This document shows positions 1 to 5,998 of a stretch of 10,738 nt of DNA, one piece after another (the stretch's first letter is position 1; the number at the start of each line of letters is the position of its first letter). A program made the translations under genes and the position numbers. Source of the DNA: Gammaproteobacteria bacterium (lineage in GTDB: Bacteria > Pseudomonadota > Gammaproteobacteria > UBA5335 > SLRW01); assembly GCA_007130745.1 (NCBI GenBank), contig SLRW01000089.1, positions 1 through 10,738 on the forward strand, read 5' to 3'. The notes under the pieces were generated by a model that worked only from the letters and a program-made list of their open reading frames with translations, searched no databases and was not told where the DNA came from.

Positions 1-219
1 CAATGTCGGACTGAGCGGCAACGAACGGACGTGGCCCAGCGAGGGACACTGGATGTGGGTGAGCCCCTCGCTTGAGGGCACCGGCGGCAACCCGCGGCGA
101 CGGGCGGAGAGACTGGTCACGGCCAGATCGGACGGACGCCCCTGAAACAACTCCTCCATCACCCGCGCCACCCCACCGATGGCGGGCGCAATCTCCTTAT
201 AGACCTGGATGATGGACAC
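1..219 (-). CDS. GT4-family glycosyltransferase, N-terminal fragment (cut by window edge)
   Basis: Only the first 73 codons are present; the gene continues past base 1. The opening residues, VSIIQVYKEIAPAIGGVARV, match the usual start of GT-B fold, GT4-type glycosyltransferases: a first beta strand, then a Gly-Gly loop near residues 15-16 that helps bind the donor in this family. The chosen start is GTG at 219, with GGAG ten bases upstream (230-233). An alternative in-frame GTG at 246 overlaps the stop of the upstream gene in a GTGA arrangement and would add nine residues with no evident counterpart in the family. Either way it directly follows the GT4 gene at 243-1412 and is probably co-transcribed with it. 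The donor and acceptor cannot be predicted. The family call rests on the N-terminus alone. Confidence 0.7.
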   Translation of the reverse strand, partial: MSIIQVYKEIAPAIGGVARVMEELFQGRPSDLAVTSLSARRRGLPPVPSSEGLTHIQCPSLGHVRSLPLSPTL

Positions 220-229
220 GTCCGCGGAG

Positions 230-233
230 CTCC
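230..233 (-). promoter_or_regulatory. Ribosome binding site for GT4 gene fragment
   Basis: GGAG on the minus strand, ten bases before the GTG at 219 and just downstream of the preceding gene's stop codon. It favours the 219 start over the GTG at 246. It sits within the palindrome CGGAGCTCCG. Confidence 0.4.
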
Positions 234-242
234 GGCAAGCGC

Positions 243-1412
243 TCACAGGCACTGCCTGTAAACTTCCAGCAGCGTCCGCGCATGTGCGCGCCAGCTCATG
301 CGCGCGGCGATGGCGGGGCCCTCCTCGCACATTCGTCGGCGGCGATCCTCATCCTGCAGCAGCATCTCAAGCCCCGTTTGCAAAGCATCCTCGCTGTGCG
401 GATCCACCAGTATGGCCGAGGGCGGAGCAAACTCAGCCATGGCGGTCCCCTTTGAGCTCAGCAGCGGCACCCCGCACGCCATAGCCTCCAGCACAGGCAA
501 CCCGAAACCCTCATACAATGAAGGGTAAGCCAGGCCCCGGGCGCAGGCCACCAGCGCCGGCAAATCATCATCGGCCACATAGCCCAGCGCCTGCACATGG
601 GTGCTGCGAGCCAGCATAGCCTGTACATCATCGTCCAGCCAGCCACGCATTCCGGCCAGCACCAGTGGGTAACGCGCACGCAGGGCTTCGGGCAAGGCCG
701 CGTGCGCGTGCATCAAGCGCACCAGATTTTTGCGTGGCTCCAGGGTACCGACATGCAGCACATAGCCGTCCGGCGCCAGCCCCAGCCGCATGACTCGCTC
801 GCGTTGCACCTCACCCGCCGGGGCAAACCGTTCATCCACCCCGTTATGGATGGCATGCACCCGCTCCGGGGCGATATCAAACTGTGTCAGCACCTCTTCC
901 CTGACCAGTCGCGAGACCGTCACCACCTGTGTGGCTGATTCCACGGCACGCGCCAGCTGGCGGCCCAAATGGCTGATGCGCTCACGGGGATGCCATTGCG
1001 GGAAACGCAGGGTGGAAAGATCATGCACCGTGATGACGGTGGGCCCGTCGTGGCTTACCGGCACCAGATTGGGTTCGTGATAAACCATGGCGCCGCAGGA
1101 CCGCCAGCCGCGGTGAAATCGCCGCGCCTCCACCGCTCGCACCAGCGGACGGGCAAACGGCAGCAACCGCGCCGCAACATGCCGTGCCTGACCAATCAGC
1201 GGCCGCCAGCGCCCACCCGGCAGCCGGGCGCGTACCTGTTTTTCATCCACCGGGGTAAGCGCCGGCTGCCAATGTCGCCAGTAGGGGCCGTAAAAAACAT
1301 GCACCTCCACATCCGGTTCACGTGCCAGAGCATCCACCACCTGATGGGTATAACGGCCGATGCCGGTCAATGGCCCGAGCAAGCTGCGGCCGTTAACCGC
1401 AATCACCAGCAT
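243..1412 (-). CDS. GT4-family glycosyltransferase (mannosyltransferase-like)
   Basis: A complete 389-aa protein of normal length for retaining GT-B glycosyltransferases of family GT4, which move a sugar from a nucleotide sugar to a growing glycan or lipid-linked acceptor on the cytoplasmic face. Visible marks in order: the N-terminal acceptor-side loop TGIGRY (16-21), VHD (129-131), the start of the C-terminal lobe at HNGVD (189-193), the phosphate-binding stretch GTLEPRKNL (222-230), and the EX7E motif EGFGLPVLE (301-309) followed by GVPLLSS. No signal peptide or membrane segment is seen. The ATG at 1412 overlaps the upstream frame's stop by one base (TAATG), a translational-coupling arrangement, and the next GT4 gene follows within 25 bp, so the three appear to form one leftward transcript. 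The overall pattern resembles O-antigen mannosyltransferases (MtfB/WbdB type), but sugar specificity is not readable from sequence. Confidence 0.9.
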   Translation of the reverse strand: MLVIAVNGRSLLGPLTGIGRYTHQVVDALAREPDVEVHVFYGPYWRHWQPALTPVDEKQVRARLPGGRWRPLIGQARHVAARLLPFARPLVRAVEARRFHRGWRSCGAMVYHEPNLVPVSHDGPTVITVHDLSTLRFPQWHPRERISHLGRQLARAVESATQVVTVSRLVREEVLTQFDIAPERVHAIHNGVDERFAPAGEVQRERVMRLGLAPDGYVLHVGTLEPRKNLVRLMHAHAALPEALRARYPLVLAGMRGWLDDDVQAMLARSTHVQALGYVADDDLPALVACARGLAYPSLYEGFGLPVLEAMACGVPLLSSKGTAMAEFAPPSAILVDPHSEDALQTGLEMLLQDEDRRRRMCEEGPAIAARMSWRAHARTLLEVYRQCL

Positions 1413-1843
1413 TATGACGCCCCCCGCCGGTTTCCGGTCTCAGTGGTAATTGCAATGCCCTTGCCGACCATCAACCCGTGCCCCAGATGCAGCAGGTTGG
1501 CCATGACCCAGTACAACGCCAGCACCCGGGGTTCGTAGACAATGTCGCCGTAGGCAATCAACAAGTCGGCATCTTCCAACATCACCGGCGCAGCACACAA
1601 CAGCGTGCTGACCATGTTGGTGCTGTCATAGCGCGGGTCGGCCTGCAGCATCAGTACAATCCGGCCCCGCAGTTCACTCTGCTCCACATCCCCCGGGCCA
1701 ATCTCCACACCATCGGCCCGCACCTGGCCGCCACCTATAAAATTGGCCTCGCTGCAGGGATAAACAACAACCGAAAAATCTTTCCTGCGGGTCAGCATAG
1801 CCTGTATCTTATCGTCCGGCCAACCACGCAGCCACACCACCAC
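1412..1843 (-). pseudogene. Patchwork remnant: GT4 fragment joined to nucleotidyltransferase fragment
   Basis: This 143-codon open frame does not read as one intact protein. Residues 5-20 (LRGWPDDKIQAMLTRR) match residues 255-270 of the neighbouring GT4 protein (MRGWLDDDVQAMLARS), and the DNA agrees at 51 of 68 aligned bases (601-668 against 1782-1849). Homology runs a few codons past the ATG, to an in-frame TGA, so the GT4 reading was cut there. Residues 71-108 (YDSTNMV at 72-78, YGDIVYEPRVL at 98-108) are typical of the middle of phosphocholine cytidylyltransferase-like sugar-phosphate nucleotidyltransferases, yet the N-terminal GxGxR nucleotide-binding loop and the C-terminal half are missing. 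Residues 21-70 and 109-143 were not recognised. The frame ends in TAATG, coupled to the next gene. Most likely it is recombination debris that stays open and co-transcribed; a short new protein cannot be excluded. Confidence 0.6.
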
Positions 1844-1873
1844 AACTGGTTTCAGTCACGGAAACACTGCAAT

Positions 1874-1890
1874 AATCAGCCAGGCTGATT
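1874..1890. promoter_or_regulatory. Perfect 17-bp palindrome in divergent gap (possible operator)
   Basis: AATCAGCC and GGCTGATT form perfect 8-base arms around a single A. The site lies between the leftward frame starting at 1843 and the rightward membrane protein starting at 1984, where an operator would be expected. A 1-nt centre makes it a poor RNA hairpin and no T-run follows, so it does not look like a terminator. About one such palindrome is expected by chance in 10 kb, so the functional call is weak. Confidence 0.3.
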
Positions 1891-1973
1891 GAACCCAACG
1901 CCGTGAGCACCAGCCAGGATAATCCGCATGCCAGCACATCAACTTGCCGGCTCTCATTCAAGAGAATGTTCCC

Positions 1974-1977
1974 GGAG
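1974..1977 (+). promoter_or_regulatory. Ribosome binding site deciding the 1984 start
   Basis: GGAG lies six bases before the ATG at 1984. Upstream in-frame ATG codons (1966 and one farther back near 1903) lack this spacing, so the shorter N-terminus is preferred. Confidence 0.55.
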
Positions 1978-1983
1978 ACCACA

Positions 1984-3774
1984 ATGACACGGCCTGAAAT
2001 AACCAATCACCTGACCTGGCTTTACTGGCTTACCGGGGCGCTGGCCTCGGTCATTGTGCTTGTCAACCTGCTCGCCGCACTTGCCTTGCATTATCCCTAC
2101 CTGCGTTACGATGACTGGAACCTGTATGCGGATTACCTTGAGCTTGGTACAAGCGGGTTCCTGCTCAGCCAGTATTTCGGCCATGCCCTGACACTCCCCA
2201 AGCTCGTTTTTCTGGGCAACTTTGCGCTTTTCCCCGGCACCAGCGTGCCCACGCTGATCGTCAGCATCAGCCTGAAAACACTGACCGCACTAGTACTTGT
2301 GTTCATGCTCTGGCGCTTTCGCGGAACACAGGCTTCCACGGCTGCCTCTGTTGCCGCCTGCGCGCTCATTGTCGGCATGGTGTTCTGGATGTGTACGCAC
2401 CTGGAGCTGACCTGGCCATTAATGGTTGGCAACCCGTTCGTAATCGCTTTTGCAGCCATCGCGGCATGGGCTCTTTGTCGTCACTTGCAGACCACGACTG
2501 TCGCCGCCCCCGGGCTATTCGATCGCTGGCTAGGACTGGCCGCCATGGCCGGTGTCCTGGGGGTGTTCAGTTTTGGCGCCGGGATTGCTATCTGGCCGGG
2601 GGTTGCCACCGTAATGGTTCTCTACCGGGTAAGCTGGCCGCGCATCGCCTTTTTTCTGAGTCTTGGCCTGGCAGCTATTGTACTTCACTCCCTGATGCCC
2701 TCGCAGAGGATTTCGCTGGAGTTTTCCCAGATACTGGAATTGATCCCCTCTCCCGGACAAGCACTCAACTTTTTCTTTACCTTTCTGGGCACCGCGATTA
2801 ATTTTTCCCTGTTCCCCTTTGACGGGACTCGTACCGGCATGCCAAGGCTCACCGCAGCAGCGGGCTTCGGCGGACTTCTGATACTCGCCATCTATTCCTG
2901 GCGTCTATTTCGCGCTCCCCGGGCACCCCATCCTGTTTTGGCCATCCCGCTCGTCCTGACATGGTTCGCCGTCTTTGCCGCCATGCTGTCAACAATTGGT
3001 CGGGCCGGCAGCGAGATGTTCGGCAACCCCAATGATTATCGTTATGCTGGCTGGTCTGCGGCTTTCTGGACCGGGCTGTTATGGCTCGCTCTGTACCATT
3101 TGCTGCGTAACCACGGCAGAACTAGCGCCAGTTATATTCTCGCAGGCATTGCCACTGTTGTACTCACGGTTTTTCTCCTGGCCAGTGTCCGGGGCATCGA
3201 TCATCTTCTTGAGCAACAGCCCCGGCATCACCTGGGTGCCCTTGCCATGACAATAGCTCCGGAAGAGCGTCGCAGAGACATTCGAAGCCTGACTTTCTTT
3301 GCCCCGGATCAGGCCCTGTCATTACGCCAAACGATGATCGATAATCGGCACAACATTTTTTTCGAGGACTGGACAGTCCGGCTCGGCAGCCCACTAAACG
3401 AATACTATCAAGTTGACCCCCGGGCCGCCTGTCGGGGCCGCTGGCTGGAACAGGAGGCACATCGCCAGCAACAAAGCAGGGTTTACAAAGGCTGGGCAAC
3501 CGGGCCCCGCGGAGATTTCCGCACCGTGTTACTGGTGGCAAACGGGGTTATTATCGGCGGCGGCAGGCCGGCCTGGCCGGGCGACATCCGCGAACCTGGT
3601 AACAGGCAGCCGGCGTACTTGCACCCGTGGCTTTATTTCCCGGCTATGCTGTTCGGGCACACCCCCGCCTGGCTGGCCATGGCTGACCTGACAGACCTCG
3701 ACGAAAACGTCCGCATCAATGTTTTTGGCGTACTCCGGGATAACACGGTTTGCCAGATCAAACCGCCTCAATGA
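1984..3774 (+). CDS. Polytopic membrane protein, putative GT-C-type glycosyltransferase
   Basis: A 596-aa protein with about ten hydrophobic segments between residues 12 and 402, then a roughly 190-residue soluble C-terminal domain, presumably periplasmic. The first membrane segment (about 15-37) is followed by YDDWNLY (42-48), an acidic pair in the first external loop where GT-C enzymes keep their catalytic Asp. Further marks are FSFGAGIAIWP (195-205) and GR...RY (339-354), a pattern I associate with uncharacterised bacterial membrane proteins of glycan clusters. By analogy it would take a sugar from a polyprenyl-phosphate donor on the periplasmic face, but this is inferred from architecture. 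Start at ATG 1984 is chosen on the GGAG ribosome site; the frame stays open to an ATG near 1903, whose extra 27 residues look non-coding. It is transcribed alone: divergent from the left genes, and its stop faces the next gene's stop 6 bp away. It could instead be a flippase-like or modifying enzyme. Confidence 0.75.
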   Translation: MTRPEITNHLTWLYWLTGALASVIVLVNLLAALALHYPYLRYDDWNLYADYLELGTSGFLLSQYFGHALTLPKLVFLGNFALFPGTSVPTLIVSISLKTLTALVLVFMLWRFRGTQASTAASVAACALIVGMVFWMCTHLELTWPLMVGNPFVIAFAAIAAWALCRHLQTTTVAAPGLFDRWLGLAAMAGVLGVFSFGAGIAIWPGVATVMVLYRVSWPRIAFFLSLGLAAIVLHSLMPSQRISLEFSQILELIPSPGQALNFFFTFLGTAINFSLFPFDGTRTGMPRLTAAAGFGGLLILAIYSWRLFRAPRAPHPVLAIPLVLTWFAVFAAMLSTIGRAGSEMFGNPNDYRYAGWSAAFWTGLLWLALYHLLRNHGRTSASYILAGIATVVLTVFLLASVRGIDHLLEQQPRHHLGALAMTIAPEERRRDIRSLTFFAPDQALSLRQTMIDNRHNIFFEDWTVRLGSPLNEYYQVDPRAACRGRWLEQEAHRQQQSRVYKGWATGPRGDFRTVLLVANGVIIGGGRPAWPGDIREPGNRQPAYLHPWLYFPAMLFGHTPAWLAMADLTDLDENVRINVFGVLRDNTVCQIKPPQ

Positions 3775-3780
3775 AAGCCA

Positions 3781-5853
3781 TTATGTCCCGCCGGAAACAA
3801 TCCTTCTGGCCAGGCCCGGCACCCGGTCCGGACTGAACAGAGAATTAACTGTCATGGCGCATTCATAGGTGCATTTGCATTTTTCATCCCGAATACGCCG
3901 CCGCACCTGTCTCGCATGCTGCCCCTGGACAATACGCCGGAAATCCCCGGATTCACCTTCGGCAAGCACATTACCCAGCTCATCATTGAGCATTTCGCAG
4001 GGCCCCACCCGGCCATCCTCCCAGATGGTATAAATCAGAGTGCCCCCGGTACACGGAGTCACGAACTCATTGTAACGGGCCACACGGTAGATCAGGTCTT
4101 TCTGTACTGCTTCCTTGGCGCGTACAACCCGACCACCAAAATAGGACAAACGCTGCAAATGCCCCTGGCGAATATGCCATTGGTAGCGACCCACGGCACT
4201 ACGCCACACATCGACCAGATCCGCTTCGGGCATGGGATCCTCAACCGTATCGCCGCGAATCAGATTGACACTGATCTGGTTGGGCCTGAAGGTCTCGACC
4301 AGGGTATCGATGAAATGCGGATAGGCCTGCTGATTATCCGGTGTCACTACCGTGATGATCCCGAGTGACAACTGCGGATACAGTGACTGGAGATCACGCA
4401 AGCGCTCAAAAGTCCGGCACAGACGGTGCCATGACCCCCGGCCGCGAATCGCATCATGAACCTCTGCCGGGCCATCCACTGAAACCTGCAGGGTAATGGG
4501 GCCTGATGCCGGGTTTTGAAGAATTTCCAGTGTCTTCAGGTAGGTGCGTTCGGTGTACCAGCCGTTAGTGGGTACCGTGAACATCATGGGCCGGCAGTTA
4601 CGGGTAATAATTTCATGCACCTGAGGCAGATCATCACGTAAAAAAGGCTCACCCCCGCCCAGCCCGTACCACAGCATGGGGCCTATTTCCCGGGTGGTTT
4701 TGTCGAGTTGCGCCAGCGACTGTTCTCCGCGATCCGGCGCATCCAGGGTTTCCTTGTAAAAACAATGACCGCAACGCAGGTTACAGCGCGCCGTCATGAA
4801 GTGAATCACCGCCACGGGCATACCATTGCGACGCAATACTCGCCAGCCCAGACGGAGCATGTGGCCGATTTGTCGGCCTCCCCTGACCAGCCGCCGCGCC
4901 TGAACGGACAGCCATGACATCCCGGCACCCGCTGAAATCACGCCTCCCATAAAAGGCCACATGAACAGCGCAGCCAGTAACTCCCTGAAGTCAAAGTAGC
5001 GGAACACCCGATGACACATCGCGGTAGGCAACAGGAAGTTCAGCCCGATACCCAGGCCGGCGAGCCACCAGGGGATAATCTGGGCCAGCGCCAACCCGAA
5101 CAGCACCGGCGGCAACAACCAGGCCAGCACAAAGGACACCCTGTAATCCAGCCCCAACTGGTTCTTTACCCGGCCGAAAATGGCCGGCTGATCCATCATC
5201 GTCTGCATCGCCAGCCAGCTCTTGTCAAAATGATCACTCAGCAGACGGCGAAAGGAGAAAATCTTGGTGTGCTCGGCCTCAAATTCCGGGTAAACATTGA
5301 CCTTCACGCCGGCATTGATGGCACGAATACAGATTTCCTTGTCCTCATGCATACGAAGCCAGGGATTGAAGTACCCCATCAGCTTGCCCAGCTTTCTGGG
5401 CATCAATACGTGTGAGGACTGACCGTAACGGTAAGGGTGGGTATAGAACTCTTCGCCAAAACGATGACGCTGGATCTTGACCAGCATTCGGGTAATAGCA
5501 TTATCCCCGAGGGCACGGGGAGCATACAGACCGAAGGCCATATCCTCACTGTTGCGGGCCATATGCTGCTGGACAAATTCACGAGCCGAGGCTGTCAGCA
5601 CCACATCGGCATCCACAAATAACACGTAGTCACCACGCGCCGCCCGCCAGCCGATATTCCTGGAGGCTCCCGGCCAGGCGCGCTTCTCCGGGCGGATCAC
5701 GCGGACGTCCGGATGCTCGGGAACCGCCGTCGTGCCCGGGCCGGAGTCGACCACCAGAATCTCTGCCGGCGCCAGCGGCGTGACGGCCGAAATAACCCGC
5801 TCAGCCGGCCAGGCACCGTATACCGGAATGACCACGGAAAGCGTCATGAGCAT
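3781..5853 (-). CDS. GT2 glycosyltransferase fused to radical SAM/SPASM-like enzyme
   Basis: A 690-aa fusion. Residues 5-205 are a GT2 (GT-A fold) domain: LSVVIPVYG (5-13), VVDSG (34-38), GASRNIGWRAARGDYVLFVDAD (62-83) with the metal-binding DAD at 81-83, and HED (169-171) as the probable catalytic acid region. Hydrophobic stretches at about 239-260, 263-281 and 291-315 anchor it. Residues 345-690 are a radical SAM module: CX3CX2C at C357, C361 and C364 for the [4Fe-4S] cluster, GGGEP (399-403) for SAM binding, and a C-terminal SPASM/twitch-like cysteine set (C601, C619, C659, C661, C665, ending CKCTYEC). Both halves appear to have complete motifs, so each may be active. Family knowledge predicts sugar transfer plus radical modification; the substrate is unknown. 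Start ATG 5853, with another ATG two codons in at 5847; no strong ribosome site precedes either. It is divergent from 5999-7438, another GT2 fusion. Confidence 0.9.
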   Translation of the reverse strand: MLMTLSVVIPVYGAWPAERVISAVTPLAPAEILVVDSGPGTTAVPEHPDVRVIRPEKRAWPGASRNIGWRAARGDYVLFVDADVVLTASAREFVQQHMARNSEDMAFGLYAPRALGDNAITRMLVKIQRHRFGEEFYTHPYRYGQSSHVLMPRKLGKLMGYFNPWLRMHEDKEICIRAINAGVKVNVYPEFEAEHTKIFSFRRLLSDHFDKSWLAMQTMMDQPAIFGRVKNQLGLDYRVSFVLAWLLPPVLFGLALAQIIPWWLAGLGIGLNFLLPTAMCHRVFRYFDFRELLAALFMWPFMGGVISAGAGMSWLSVQARRLVRGGRQIGHMLRLGWRVLRRNGMPVAVIHFMTARCNLRCGHCFYKETLDAPDRGEQSLAQLDKTTREIGPMLWYGLGGGEPFLRDDLPQVHEIITRNCRPMMFTVPTNGWYTERTYLKTLEILQNPASGPITLQVSVDGPAEVHDAIRGRGSWHRLCRTFERLRDLQSLYPQLSLGIITVVTPDNQQAYPHFIDTLVETFRPNQISVNLIRGDTVEDPMPEADLVDVWRSAVGRYQWHIRQGHLQRLSYFGGRVVRAKEAVQKDLIYRVARYNEFVTPCTGGTLIYTIWEDGRVGPCEMLNDELGNVLAEGESGDFRRIVQGQHARQVRRRIRDEKCKCTYECAMTVNSLFSPDRVPGLARRIVSGGT

Positions 5854-5939
5854 GCACTGCCTGAGGCGAGGGAAACACTTGATTCAATCACGGGGTTGGC
5901 CGTATTGCAACAAAGTGCCAGGTCCAACACCAGAGCGCC

Positions 5940-5969
5940 TTGAGTACTGTTAACCTTCTCTGCTAGATT
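5940..5969 (+). promoter_or_regulatory. Possible sigma70 promoter for nucleotidyltransferase-GT2 gene
   Basis: TTGAGT (5940-5945) and TAGATT (5964-5969) each match four of six consensus bases, with an 18-bp spacer. A start about 7 bp downstream would leave a leader of roughly 20 bases before the ATG at 5999. The site lies in the 145-bp gap between two divergent genes. Moderate matches only. Confidence 0.3.
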
Positions 5970-5998
5970 GAGCCGCCTGTCGCTGCCGGATACTGTCC

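Noticed and set aside
969..1538. A 189-codon rightward open frame
   Set aside because: It is antisense to the GT4 gene and the remnant, is rich in His/Gln/Pro as antisense frames often are, and has no recognisable motif.
1809..2006. A 65-codon leftward frame reading into the divergent gap
   Set aside because: It overlaps the start of the membrane protein and reads the GT4 fragment in the wrong frame; no homology was recognised.
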